From the NCBI GenBank assembly GCA_014529385.2, contig CM043945.1, positions 155,440,741-155,504,740 of the forward strand: a stretch of DNA of 64,000 bases. Direction: 5' to 3'. Each line of letters starts with the position of its first letter. Position 1 is the first letter of the stretch. The notes beneath the pieces are model-generated. The model had not been told where the DNA came from and searched no databases. It saw only the letters and a program-made list of their open reading frames with translations. This document shows positions 25,639 to 37,124 of this stretch, piece after piece. The translations under genes were made by a program, and so were the position numbers. This DNA is from Adiantum capillus-veneris. Its lineage: Eukaryota > Streptophyta > Polypodiopsida > Polypodiales > Pteridaceae.

Positions 25639-25640
<2 letters not shown>
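23788..25640. other. Intron or upstream region of the thioesterase gene
   Basis: No exon of the first hotdog domain could be recognised on the minus strand. From about 25,270 the sequence resembles the 3' parts of the LINE copies to the right (CCTCTGTAATCGTGGACGCC-type words), so LINE debris begins here. The plus frame at 24060-24287 and the minus frame at 24791-24982 carry no known motif. Confidence 0.4.

Positions 25641-25679
<39 letters not shown>
25641..25679. repeat. (GA)n tract at a LINE 3' end
   Basis: Pure GA dinucleotides, followed within 60 bases by the LINE terminal block ACGTCTTCAAAAGGCCAAAA. Confidence 0.95.
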
Positions 25680-25685
<6 letters not shown>

Positions 25686-25898
25686 TGAAATATATATACC
25701 TAGATGAATCCAGGATGAAATGTTATATTAACGTCTTCAAAAGGCCAAAATGACCTATGAGACCAGAAAGTTACAATGCGGTGTATCTGATACAAGGTCA
25801 GATTAACAAAATAAATTAAACTAGGATAACAAAATATAAATATAAATACTGCGGGATCCTAAACTAAGCAGTACAATGTGAAGACAATATGGGAGGGG

Positions 25899-25901
<3 letters not shown>

Positions 25902-25941
<40 letters not shown>
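25902..25941. repeat. (GA)n tract at a second LINE 3' end
   Basis: GA dinucleotides followed by TGAAATGAAATGATATACTA and the same ACGTCTTCAAAAGGCC block. Confidence 0.95.
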
Positions 25942-25943
<2 letters not shown>

Positions 25944-27034
25944 AATGAAATGATATACTAACGTCTTCAAAAGGCCAAAATGACCTATGAGATCAATCCA
26001 TTACAAACTGGTGAATCTGATACCATGTCTGGGTACAAACAAAGACATGGAAATGAATCTAGAAGTGCTACTAGCTGGAACGGTGTGGGGTATGTGTGAC
26101 CACTGACACAATGCTTGAATACTCTGTTGTAGTCTCCATCGAGATAGTATGGCTCGAATCCTCTGTTGTAGTCTCCATCGATGCTATGAAGCTCTTCTCC
26201 TCAATCGTGGGCGTCTCAATTTCCCTAGCTTCAATGCTCGGTCAATGAGAGTACTGTGGGTGTGAGTATGTATGAGCTGAGCTTTGCAATGTTGGATGCT
26301 CCTCTATCTGCCCAATGTCTAGTGTGGAGAAATCCGTTATCTGTTTTTGGGTTGTCTCTCTCCAAATCTCCTCGGTAAACTATCTTTGTGTCTATGTAAC
26401 TCAAGTAGAATCTAGATACACTGATACAATGGGTGCCCAATACAAGAGGGTGACATAATGGTTGATGAATCCATCCTCATCTCTGCTCTGGATGTCGAGA
26501 TAGTATGGCTCGAATTCTCTATTGTAGTCTCCATCCATGCTGTGAAGCTCCTCTCGTCAATCATGGGCATCTCGATCTCCCTAGCTCCAATGCTCGGTCA
26601 GGGAGAGAACCACGGGTGTGAGTATCAGTTGAGCTTTGCAGTGGTGGTTGCTCCTCTATCTGTCCAATGTTTGGTGTGAAGAAACCCTCATCTGTCTCTG
26701 GGATTGTCTCTCCCCATATCTTCTTTGTAAACTATCTTTGTGTATGTGTAACTCAAGTAGATACAATCCAAGACATCTCTGGTCCTGACAGCTCGTGACT
26801 CTGGAGAAGGGTCTGAAACCCTCTCTGATTAGATAGTGGAAGTGACCTCATAATACATTGTGCACTGACATATATAATGCATCTCTGTCTCTCGATGTGT
26901 ATGGCAGCATATACTGCTAACTGTTGGTATCCCTCTGAATCTACCAGTCTCAATCTCAAGCCGGTGTGAAGATGTTCCTATCTGACCAATGGCACACCAT
27001 AACCCATGAGATAGATGTGTATCCGCATAGCTAG

Positions 27035-27164
27035 GTCGAATCACAAACCCATCCCTTGTGAGTTGGAGAAGATAATCCATCTTCGTGCCCAACTCCTGTG
27101 TCGAATCACAAACCCATCCCCTGTGAGTTGGAGAAGATAATCCATCTCTGTGCCCAACTCCTGT
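27035..27164. repeat. 65-bp tandem duplication inside the LINE
   Basis: Two adjacent copies begin GTCGAATCACAAACCCATCC at 27035 and 27100 and differ at only a few bases. They duplicate a short coding segment of the minus-strand LINE protein and shift its frame. Confidence 0.9.
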
Positions 27165-27895
27165 GTCGACTCTATCCATGTCCTCCTGGTGTCAAACTGG
27201 GTCAGGTCCTAGCGAATGAGTCTAGTAATCTCCACCCGTGTGAGAGACAACGATGGTGCATCAAGGGAGTTAGGCAAGTTGTCCATGCTGAAGCCATGTA
27301 TCTCGAACCATGATGACATCTGCATACCAGCATGATATGTCCCTCTGTAAAGCTAATTGTCTGGAGGACTCGAGGGCCAATCTGGCATATCTATCTATGA
27401 TAGTATCCCATAAGCTGTGCATATAGGAGGTTGATCTAGTAAGCGCCTCTATCGCCATAGGGGGAGGCTGCTAACTTCGCTCTAATTATCTCATGTAGCA
27501 CGGAGGCCTTTGCTCTAATCAGCCGAGAGGCCACAGACACCAAGACCCTCTCCATACCTCTCCACCCATCTTGACCCACAAAGGGTCCACAAACATAAAC
27601 CCCATAGAGCATAGCTGAAGCTACCAAGGTATCAAAGAGCCTTAGTTTTGCTCGAGGTTCTCGAAACTGAACCTGATAACACATCCTCTCCAATCCTCCC
27701 AAGGCCGCATACACTCTGGTCAGTCTAGTCTCTAGAAAACCTTGGCCCACTGAAGACTACTCCAAGATAAAGCGTACGCATCTGTGTACTCCAGTCTCCT
27801 GAACATAAGTGAATACAGGTGTTGATCTCCTCACAGAGGTGTGGTGTTAAACACCTTAACCTTGGTTTTACCAAGGTTTACAGACAATCTACTAT

Positions 27896-28612
27896 CCTCC
27901 GCGCTCATATTGCTAGAGACGTATTTGCTTTAGATTGCACAAAAACTGGTACAATGGTACTTAATGTTGTGATGTTGAGGATGCTTGCGGGAAATGCGGG
28001 TACTGCGAGGCTAAAGGCTGGAATCTGGAAACACTAAGGATGCTGAGGGCTGAAAATTGAAAACGCAGATGAGGCTGATCTCTGAAATCTGAAAGCGCTG
28101 GTTCTGCTGGCTGATTGCTGAAATCTGAAAACGCTGCTGAGGCTGTTGCTGAAATCTGAAAACGCTGATTCTGCTGATCTGCAAGGGCTGAATGTCGATC
28201 GCGATTCTAGGGTTGGAAAATGCTGGTGTTGTGGCTGAGGTGCTGGGCGATGAGGATGAAACGCTGATTCTGCTGCGGGTACTGGTTCGGGTACTGCAGG
28301 TATTGCGGATACTGAGGGTGCCTTGCCCTTCTGCTTCTTCTTGCCTTCTCTAGCGCCCATTGGGCTCACTTATGTACTGCCAATGACAGAGGTCGAGCAG
28401 CCTCATTTCAGCCCCGAAAACCCAAATTTTAACCGCATGCACATAGGATTAGATGTCCACGTGACAGTATAGTAGGTATGTGTCCTCCCTCCTAACACCT
28501 AGACTCTATTGTACTGAAAGGAGACGAAAAGTGTCAAGAGAGCATGATCCACTGCTACACCCATTGGTTTGGGTCCTACTGTAAAATCTTGAATGCAAGG
28601 GATGAAGCTCAG
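27896..28612 (+). other. Leader region of chromovirus A
   Basis: From CTAGAGACGTATTTGCTTTA the sequence matches the leader of element B (37,757 onward). It contains imperfect repeats of GCTGAAATCTGAAAACGCTG around 28,075-28,175. No primer-binding site and no LTR could be found to the left; the LINE occupies the place where the 5' LTR is expected. The minus frame 28369-28034 starts MSPMGAREGKKKQKGK but is low-complexity and has no known domain. Confidence 0.5.
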
Positions 28613-30110
28613 TTGCCGCAGTGAATGTCTTTTCACAACTGGTGCAAAATCCAAGGTTTATGGAGTTCTTGCAAGCGCCACCAGTCCAACAGTAAAATAG
28701 GCAACCTACACCGCGTGCAAAGCTTGTTGAGGCTCAAGCCCAAGTACTTCATGCGACTCAGCAGGATAGGGAACACTCGCATGTTGCGGAGTCGGAGGCT
28801 CCAAAACACGTTCGTCCCGTCCTTGAACAGGTGGTTAGGACGCCTATTCCACACGCTATGCCAATTAAGCCCGCCACCTTTCAGAGCCCGCATACTGTCT
28901 TGAATGGACAGGGAACTGGTTACTAGGCAATGCACCCAGTTTTCCCACCACCCACAATACATCCTCGGTATTTCGGGGGTGGATCTCTGTTCCAGAGTAT
29001 GGCTGGTTTGTGTTCCAGAGTATGGTTGGTTATGCGCCTGGAAGTCAGCCGTACATGCCAAGAATAGTGTTTGGGGGTATGCAAGGCATGATGCCAAACC
29101 CCATGTATGGTAGCATCGGCATGCAACAAGGTTTTCACAGCAACCAGGGCCAGTTTGGGGTGCCACAGGCTCATATTGGCATGGCTGGTTTTTTCAGACA
29201 GCAGCCAGATATGGCACCTCTGACACAAAATGTTAATGGCCAAGATGTGCCGATGATGCCTACTACAGTGCCCATGTTGCAGACTATTCCTTATGACAAT
29301 TTGGGGGCACTGGAAAAGCCGAAAGCTTATAAAGAAGGTGGTGCACCTATAAAGTTCAGCACTTTCAACGGCTTCGAGGATAAGGCAAAGGATCTCACTT
29401 TCCTCCAACAGTTTGATACATCTTATGCAAGAGGGAATTTTACAACGGCCTCTAAAGTCACGAAAGCTGCCACTTTCTTGGAGGACAATGGGCTTACATG
29501 GTGGACGACATTGTTAATTCAAGGACAGGCACCGGTCACTTGGGTTTACTTCAAGCAAATGTTTGCATCTGCTTGGCTCTCAAATGAATTTGAAGCCAAT
29601 ATCATGACAGATTGGCACCAGCTTACTTTGGCTACATGCAAGAGCTTGCCGGAGTACAATCGGAGGTTTTGTAAAGCGTTACTCTCAGTGACCTCCTACA
29701 AATTTGTGCCATTGACAGAGCAGATAGAGAAGTATTATTGTGGGTTGCCTAAAGGGCTTCGCGATTACAGTACCAAGATCAGAGTGGCTACCCTCACCCA
29801 GCTCATGGAAATTGCTAACACTAGTCTTGCCTTCTTGAAAGGAGAGGACAGTGGGTCTCCGAGCAATGAGAAAGGAGGACAGCAAAAGAAAAATTCAGCG
29901 AAGAAGCCCTTTGTGAAAACAGCTCCTGAAACGTCACAGGGGTCAGAAAAGGCTACCAAAAGGCCGGGACTTCTCGAGCGCACGCAAAGAAACAAAAAAG
30001 GAAGCCTTTTGTGAGTAAGTCGCTCGAGGAAAAGAAGGTCCTAATGGCTGAAAACAAATGCTTTATATGCGAGCAGCCTGGTCACTTTGCTAACAACTGT
30101 CCACAAAGGA
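28613..30110 (+). pseudogene. Chromovirus A gag, broken
   Basis: Coding homology begins at about 28613, with VNVFSQLVQNPRFMEFLQ, and runs through the capsid region (KAYKEGGAPIKFSTFNGFED, WWTTLL, QIEKYYCGLPKGLRDY) to the zinc knuckle CFICEQPGHFANNC near 30060-30100. Breaks seen: TAA at 28693-28695; TAG near 28915 where B has CAG; a 23-bp tandem duplication (28990-29012 repeated from 29013) that shifts the frame; and a deletion near 29,965 that brings an early stop at 30012-30014. The capsid part 29010-29960 is otherwise open. It is close to element B but keeps gag N-terminal sequence that B lacks. Confidence 0.85.
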
Positions 30111-30440
30111 AAAGACCAGCTGACTCAGATGATAAAGAGGACCAGAAAGGCAAGAAGCCTAAACCCACGACAGGTTTGGTGCCAGATATGGTGGGTGACA
30201 AGCCCATTACAGATGCTAGTGTGTTATGCAGGGCATGGGGTAAAGGTAGGGATCAGACGGCACTCATCTTCTTTGATCCAAGTGCCAAAGCATACTTTAT
30301 CTCACCAAAGCTAGCTATGAAGCTGGGCATCAGAGCTGAAGAAATGGGATACACAGCACACGCAGGGTTGGCATGTCCTGGCCACTCAAAGTGTGTTACT
30401 CCCATTATTGGAAAGCTACGTCTGCATATTCAGTAATATG
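30111..30440 (+). pseudogene. Chromovirus A protease region, altered active site
   Basis: The retropepsin-type region reads LIFFDPSAKAYFISPKLA; the catalytic Asp-Ser/Thr-Gly-Ala box is Asp-Pro-Ser-Ala here. The same place in B is DPGA. A TAA at 30434-30436 and a TGA near 30480 (where B has Cys) cut it from RT. It would have processed gag-pol in an active element. Confidence 0.75.
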
Positions 30441-32110
30441 TAGACACAGAAGAATTTTATATCATGCCATTAGAAGGGTGAGATGCGCTACTTGGAATTC
30501 CGTGGATGTTCAGAGTGCATGGCGTACAAGATGCCTTCGGCAAGACGATCACCCTCCAACTAGGGGGAAAACTCATGTTTTGGATGTAAAGCTCAAACGG
30601 GAGTCTATCCCTGTTGTATCGACTTCTGCTACCACTTCTGTAGTAAAGAATCATCTATCTGTGTACTTGATTTTTGCATGTGATGTCTCAAATATTTGTC
30701 AGTCAAATTTATCTGTGTTAGATAAAGAAAGGTCAACATTTTTGCAAAAGTTTAGTGACTGCTTTTTTGATTCATTACTGTCGCAATTGCCGCTAGAGAG
30801 ACATGAGGACCATCGGATAGATTTGGTGCCAGGGTGTAGCCCACCAAATAGACCTCCCTACAGGGTTAGTGTGGCGCAGCAGAAAGAGATTATGGGCCAG
30901 GTTGAGGAGTTATTAGAGAAGGGGATGATTCAGCCTAGTTCTTCACCCTTTTGCTCCCCAATGCTCCTAGTACAGAAAAAGGATGGCTCATGGCGCATGT
31001 GTATTGATTACCGTGCGTTGAATAAGAATACCATCAAGAATAGGTTTCCTATTCCTAGAATTGATGATATTCTCGATCGTTTAGAGGGTGGTGCTGCAAT
31101 TTTCAGCAAGATAGACCTTAAGAGTGGGTACCATCAGATTTGTATAAGGCCAGAGGATGTGCACAAGGCTGCGTTCAGAACGACATTTGGTCTATATGAG
31201 TTTCTAGTGATGCCGTTTGGGCTAACAAATGCTCCTGCCACGTTCAACAGAATGATGGACCGGATTTTCCGCTCACATCAACAGTTTCTTGGGACGTTCT
31301 TCGATGACATGATAGTCTATTCGAAGAATGAAGAGGAGGATAGGCGTCACTTGACCATTGTGTTCGAAGAGCTGCGCAGTCACAGGCTACTTGTCAATCC
31401 TAAGAAAAGTGAATTCTTCCTGGAAGAGATCCACTTTCTTGGCCACATAGTCTCAAAGGATGGTGTCAGAATGGATCCCGCAAAGGTTGAAGCTATCAAG
31501 ACATGGCCAGACTTGAAGACTGTGCACGATGTCAGAAACTTCTTGGGATTACGTTCATACTATAGAAGGTTTATCAGGAATTTTGCAGAGAAAGCATCAC
31601 CTCTTCACGCATTGCAAAAGAAAGAGGTCACTTTCAGATGGACCCAAAAAGAGATTTCAACTTTTAGTCTCTTAAAGGAAAAGTTGACTTCAGATCCAGT
31701 AATTGTTTGGCCAGATCTTAGGAAGTCATTTGTGGTCCAGTGTGACGCGTGTGGCAGTAGCATCGGAGCAGTGCTAATGCAAGATGGACGCGTAGTAGCT
31801 TTTGAAAGCCGAATTTTGCAAGGGCTAGAGAGGACTATGCAAGTCTATGAGAAAGATCTCTTGGCCGTGATTCATGCGCTTTTAGTTGGAAGCACTACCT
31901 CTTAGGTGCTGATTTTGTTGTCCAAACGGGACCATCAGACCTTGCGATACTTCTTGACACTATCAAAGTTATCCGAAAAGCATATGCGTTGGGCAAACAT
32001 TCTTTCTATGTTCCATTTCCACATTATGCATGTGGAAGGCAAGAAGAATGTTGTGGCTGATGCGATATCAAGGAAGCCACAAATTTCAACTGTGTCAATT
32101 CCTTATCATC
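30441..32110 (+). pseudogene. Chromovirus A reverse transcriptase and RNase H
   Basis: The frame 30373-31905 carries the RT domain (LLVQKKDGSWRMCIDYRALN, FGLTNAPATFNRMM, catalytic TFFDDMIVYS) and the start of RNase H (VQCDACGSSIGAVL, YEKDLLAVIHAL). A one-base loss near 31,885 relative to B ends it at TAG; the next frame continues with the rest of RNase H to VVADAISRKP near 32,075. RT catalytic Asp pair is intact, and RNase H keeps Asp and has Glu changed to Asp in YEKDL. Its function would be cDNA synthesis in the element's particles. Confidence 0.88.
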
Positions 32111-33600
32111 ATGCGCTAGATGACATGAAGGAACAGTATGCTCTTGGTGAAGATTTTGCAAGGATCTTTGAACAATTGCAAGAGGGGCAACATCATGACC
32201 ACTACCTCCTCAGAAATGGTTTTATGATGATGCATGGCAGACTTTGTGTCACTAGGCCATTGCGGCGTAAGGTCATGGAAGAGATTCATGTCCCACCGTA
32301 CGCAAGGCATTGTGGTATAGATGTGACACTTTAAGCGGTAGAGACATTCTTCTATTGGCCTACCTTGAGGAGAGATGTGGATGCCTTTGTGCGAGCATGG
32401 GTGATTTGCCAAAAGGTCAAGTTTGACAGGCAAAAGGCACCAGGGCTGTTACAACTACTACCGATTCCGTATAAGCCATGGGAAAGCATTGCTATGGACT
32501 TTATCTTTGATCTTCCAAGAACGCCAACAGGGAATGATGGTATATGGACCATTATCTGCAGGTTCAACAAGCAAGCCCATTTTATCCTTGTCAGGAAGAA
32601 GATAAAATCTGATCAGATGGCACGCTTGTTCATGTACAATGTGTTTTAAGTACCATGTTACGCCACAACCGATTATCAGTCATCGTGATCCTCACATGAC
32701 CAGTTTGTTTTGGAGAGAATTATTTGAGAACATGGGCACTACGCTCAAGTTCTCGTCTTCGTTTCATCCACAAACTGATGGACTTAGATTTGTTGAAATG
32801 CAATGTGTCAGATAATAAGGGCAGTGGGAACAATATTTTCCTATGCTTGTATGCGTACAACAATACGGTGCATTCGTCCACAGGCAAGGCACCTTTTGAG
32901 ATTGTTGAAGGCGGCAAAAAGGTTCCTCCCATTTTGCATACAAAGGACGAGATCTTTGAGGCAGATCGATATGTTGAAAACATGGATGAAATGTATAAGA
33001 AAATTAAAGTTGCCTTGGAGAAGACTCAGGCAAGACAGAAAAAGGTTGCTGATCGTCACCGTCGTGAATTGTTGTTATTACCTGGTGATTGGGTTCTGTT
33101 AAGGTTCGAAAAGACAAGGTTAAAGAAGATGAAGGGCAAGGAATGACTGTTTCCTAAGCTCAGCATACGTTACTATGGGCCTTTTCAAGTGCTTGACAAG
33201 ATCAGCGATGTGGCTTACAGGCTGAAATTGCCTGATGCGTGAAAGATTCATAATGCGTTTCATGTGAGATTTCTAAGACCCTTCGTGGGTGATGTGCCTA
33301 AAGATATGCCAGATGAGGATCAGCCAGAAGTGAGGAACTTGATGAGATCCTAGTACCTGAGAAAGTTTTGGCACATAAGGACAAAAAAGTTAAAGGACAG
33401 GTTGCAAGACGCTACTTGGTGAAGTTCAAGAACTATCCGCCTATGGATGCGAAGTGGAAGGAAGGGCATGAACTGTTAGAGTCACCAAATGTATTGCAGC
33501 TTTACCTTGAAGCCTGTGGGTTACAAACTACTTATGCCCCAACTCAACCTCTGCAAAGCAGGGTAATGATAGGGCTAGCACATCAAATGTACATATGAAT
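32111..33600 (+). pseudogene. Chromovirus A integrase and chromodomain, broken
   Basis: It shows the zinc-binding H-H-C-C part (PPYARHCGID, VRAWVICQKVK, where the first Cys is Trp), the catalytic core start AMDFIFDLPRTP, and the GPF module (RYYGPFQVLDKISDVAYRLK). Lesions against B: AAA to TAA at 32332-32334, one extra T at about 32,645, and a 26-bp deletion near 32,780 that removes the segment with the catalytic glutamate. Further stops (TGA near 33,144 and 33,240) follow. The end 33368-33560 encodes the chromodomain (RRYLVKFKNYPPMDAKWKE), which in this family targets integration to marked chromatin. Confidence 0.85.
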
Positions 33601-33768
33601 CAGTGTAATAGATAGAAATGACAAAAGTATGAAGGTCTCATTAAGTCATTTGTGTCTATGTGTTACGACCTTTCTTGCGGATACATGCGATGATAAAAAA
33701 GTGTTAACAACACAAGATCAACAGTGGCGTGTATTTATGGTATGCAATCGAGGACGTTTGCGATTTCA

Positions 33769-33778
33769 AGAGGGGGTA
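33769..33778 (+). promoter_or_regulatory. Polypurine tract of chromovirus A
   Basis: AGAGGGGGTA directly precedes the LTR start TGTCACGAGG, matching the layout at the 3' end of element B. Confidence 0.8.
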
Positions 33779-35222
33779 TGTCACGAGGACGTGGCAATTC
33801 CTAACCTTAGTTGTTGGTTTCTTTCTAATGATTTTTGTTTTATTTTTGAGACCCTCTTTTTGCAATTGCAAATGGTCGGACATTGTATGGCCAATGTGAA
33901 CGGTAGTTTCACCCGCAGAACAGGAAGTTGGTCGGCACTAGAATTCGTATAGTAAGAGGATGTCTAGGCTGAGTGCAAGATCATGTAGGTCCCCCCGTCG
34001 CACTTAGCAAGTTGGTGGATACTAGGAAGTGAACTCAATAAAAGGCATAAAGTCAAGGGGGGGTCACCAATAGAAAATACCCGACAATTGGGCCACATTG
34101 CATTTTTGGATGCGATCCCAATGGGTATAGATGGTCAGAAGACCGGTGGGAGCCCAACGGAAGCATCTCCTAAAAATTAGGAAACTGCTATTTTGGGCCG
34201 TGAAATGTGTTCGAGTCATTACTTCCGGAATGACAAGGGGAACATTTTACAACTCTGCCGCGAAGTCAACTGGGCAACCAGCCCGAAATGGAAAAATGCT
34301 TGTAATCATACCAAGTGGCGCATTTTAATGCACTTTCCTCATGCATGAAGAGGTAGCGCTGAATTTATAGCTGGGAGGCTCATTTTGTAGTTTCCTATCA
34401 CAGGTTAAGAGCTATGGACTGCTTGTTGTCCCCTCTATGTATAGTGTGGTGCTAGGAGTGATGACCTGCACACTACACACTACTCTCTCTCCCCCCTACG
34501 TGCAGTTATGTGATGCCCCACAAGAGGGCTCTTCATTTGACTAATGTACAGTTGTGTGGGTTCATGCGCGATTGCCGAAGCAAGAGCCTCTTGCATAGGT
34601 ACTGGATTAGCTAGTTGCTAATCCCCCACAGGTACAGGTGAATTCGGAGAGGTTTCACATGAATCTTGTCTCATTCAACAGGCAAGTAGCCCTACAGGTG
34701 CGGAAGCTGGAGGACTTGCTACGGATGCGACGGCTCGCGAAATGGAGCCCAAAACAGGGAATGACAGCCTGCTGTGTATTTTTGCAAGTTTAGGGTTTCG
34801 GCCCTAAACGGTCCCTGATACCCCCAGGAGGTCCGAGGATGCGAGGGGACCGTTGTAGAGGTGATCTTACACATTTTCACCGCAGAAAACAGAGAATTCA
34901 ACGTGCTGCAGATTCCTGCCAGGTTTTGCAAAGTGTCCATATGCATCGAGAAAGTCATCTATTGCGTGGGGATACTGTCTGTGAAGCGTCCTAGTACAAT
35001 TATGCTGCCAAAATCGCGCCAGAACAAGTGGTATTCAGGCTGGATTATGCATCACAGCTCGTAGGAAAGCACAGGTTTTATTCCCTCTGTTAATTTATAA
35101 AGAAATACCAAAAGGGGCGCCAATTTTGGGGCCTGCAGGTTGTCAGCGTATGCTCGGGCCATTGTAGCTTCCGAGCCGTGTGTACTTAAGTGTTAATTCC
35201 CGTCGCAGGTTCCTTCTGCAAA

Positions 35223-35225
<3 letters not shown>
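33779..35225 (+). mobile_element. 3' LTR of chromovirus A (about 1.45 kb)
   Basis: It starts TGTCACGAGGACGTGGCA and matches the first 1.4 kb of the terminal repeats of element B at clearly lower identity than those repeats share with each other. The R-U5 block AAATACCAAAAGGGGCGCCA lies at 35103-35122. It stops at GCAAAGTA, where a (CT)n tract begins, and the first repeat of element B starts directly after that tract. Confidence 0.8.

Positions 35226-35270
<45 letters not shown>
35226..35270. repeat. (CT)n tract joining elements A and B
   Basis: Pure CT dinucleotides between the end of the A LTR and the start of B; the first bases of the B repeat (TGTC in the 3' copy) read TCTC here, so the tract seems to have grown into the LTR end. 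Confidence 0.95.
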
Positions 35271-35272
<2 letters not shown>

Positions 35273-36689
35273 GAGGACGTGGCAGTTATTAACCATGTCA
35301 CAGAGATGTGGCAACTGCTAACCTTGGTTGTTGGTTTCTTTCCAATGGGGTTTACTTTTTTTGTGTTGAGACCCTCTTTTTGAAGTAGCAAACGGTCGGA
35401 CATTGTATGGCCAATGTGAACGGTAGATTCACCCGCAGACGGGAAGTGGTCGGCACTGGAATTCGTATGGTAAGAGGATGTCTAGGCTCAGAGCAAGATC
35501 ATATAGATCCCCCCGTCGCACTTAGCAAGTTAGTGGATACTAGGAGGTGAACTCAATTAAGGCGTAAAGTCAAGGTGGGACTACCAACAAAAAGTATCAC
35601 ACAGTTGGGCCACATTACACTTTTGGATACGGTCCCAATGAGAATAGATGGTCAGAAGACCAGTGGGAGCCCAACGGAAGCATCTCCTAAAATTTAGGGA
35701 ACTGCTATTTTGGGCCGTGAAATGTGTTCGCGTCATTACCTCCGGTATGACTAGGGGAACACTTTATAACTCTGCCGCGAAGTCAACTGACGCGTCGGTT
35801 GGGATATTTTTAAGCGGCGAACCCGAAACGGGAAAATGCTTGAAAATGCGCCAAGTGTCACATTTTCGTGAACTTTCCTCTTGCAAAAAAATGGGCGCTG
35901 ATTTTTATGCTGGGAGAGGCCTCATTTCAGCTTTTGTCACAGGTTAAGAGCTATGGAGTGCTTCCTTTCCCTCTCACGTACAATGTGGTGCTAGGAGTGA
36001 TGTCCTGCACACTACACACTGCTCTCTCTCTCCCCTACGTGCAGTTATGTGATGCCCCACAAGAGGGCTCCTCATTTGACTGATGTACAGTTGTGTGGGT
36101 TCATGCTTTTGTGCTGAGGCAAGAGCCTCCTTGAGCAGGAACAGGGGTAGCTAGCTGCTGCTCCAAAGCAGGCACTGGTGAGGGTCATAACCTCATCGTA
36201 CAGGTGCAAAATCAGCGCTGTGTATGCGCTGTAAATTCACTGTTTTTCAGCCATACGGACGCCAGGACCATTGGGAATCGTGCCCCACTGGCAGAGGACA
36301 GTTAGGGGACTGTTTGGGGCTGAAAACAGGGCAAAAACCAGTAAATACAGCGTGCTGAATTTACTATTTTTGGACAGGAATCGGAGGGTATACGCCAGTG
36401 CAAGCGAGTTCCAGCAGGGGAATTGGTTTCGCGCAAGTTTTGGAGCTGTTATGCTGCCGAAATTTGGCCAAATCAAATGGTATCTAGGTGGATACACGTG
36501 AAGGATTCCCAGGACCTTACCTTGTAATTTACCCTCATAAAGAATAAAGAAATACCGAAAGGGGCGCCAATTTTGGGGCCTACAGGTTGTCGGCGTCTGC
36601 TCGGAGCATTCTAGCTTCCGAGCCGTGTGTGTATTCAAGTGTTAACTCCCGTCGCAGGTTCTCTTTGCTAAGTGCTATATGTGTGTGTA

Positions 36690-36741
36690 TAAAGTAAAGA
36701 ATTTCGGGTGAAAGCCAACGCCTACCGCCCCACGGGCCGGT

Positions 36742-36824
<83 letters not shown>

Positions 36825-36898
36825 TGTGTGTGTCTAAAGTAAATAAAGCATTTCGGGTGAAAGCGAAAGCCTACCGCCATACGGGCCGGTTTCAATCT
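36690..36898. repeat. Direct repeats flanking a (CT)n(TG)n tract
   Basis: A block containing TTTCGGGTGAAAGCCAACGC and ending CGGGCCGGTTTCA lies at about 36690-36747 and again, slightly changed, at about 36835-36894. Between them are roughly 60 bases of CT and 26 of TG. The same arrangement is in the 3' copy at 44,615-44,812. Confidence 0.9.
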
Positions 36899-37063
36899 CT
36901 AAGACCAGTGTAATGTGCAGCGGACGTGAATGACGGTGTAAGCTCAGGATGAGTGATCAGTGAGTGCTCAAGGTTCCTTTTACTTAGAGGAAAGGAGAGC
37001 CTTCCTTAGAGAGAGAATGTGCAGTGACCAAAACAAGAGTGGAAAATTGTGAGTGAATAGTGC

Positions 37064-37124
<61 letters not shown>

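Larger units (their letters stand above)
25641..27895 (-). mobile_element. 5'-truncated LINE cluster, RT C-terminal region, broken
   Basis: On the minus strand near 27,890 the reading LSVNLGKTKVKVFNTTP matches the end of the LINE reverse transcriptase domain. Downstream frames (27750-27436, 27458-27270, 27179-26829) continue with KLRLFDTLVASAMLYGVYVCG, typical of the region after RT in plant LINEs. Stops and frame changes are frequent. The 3' part is duplicated: ends with ACGTCTTCAAAAGGCCAAAATGACC next to a (GA)n tract occur at about 25,641-25,775 and 25,902-25,995. The left border is set by the first (GA)n tract; related debris extends left to about 25,270. The 5' end at 27,895 abuts leader sequence of chromovirus A, suggesting insertion there. 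No endonuclease domain is present. Confidence 0.75.

Noticed and set aside
25270-26830. Possible host gene with repeated Ser/Leu frames
   Set aside because: The repeated words are shared with LINE 3' ends at 37 and 45 kb, so this is LINE debris.
28633-29166. 177-codon minus-strand frame
   Set aside because: Antisense shadow of chromovirus A gag, which is supported by homology to B.
35648-35947. 99-codon frame identical in both B repeats (also 43573-43872)
   Set aside because: Conserved only because the LTRs are nearly identical; no domain, and the A LTR copy is broken.
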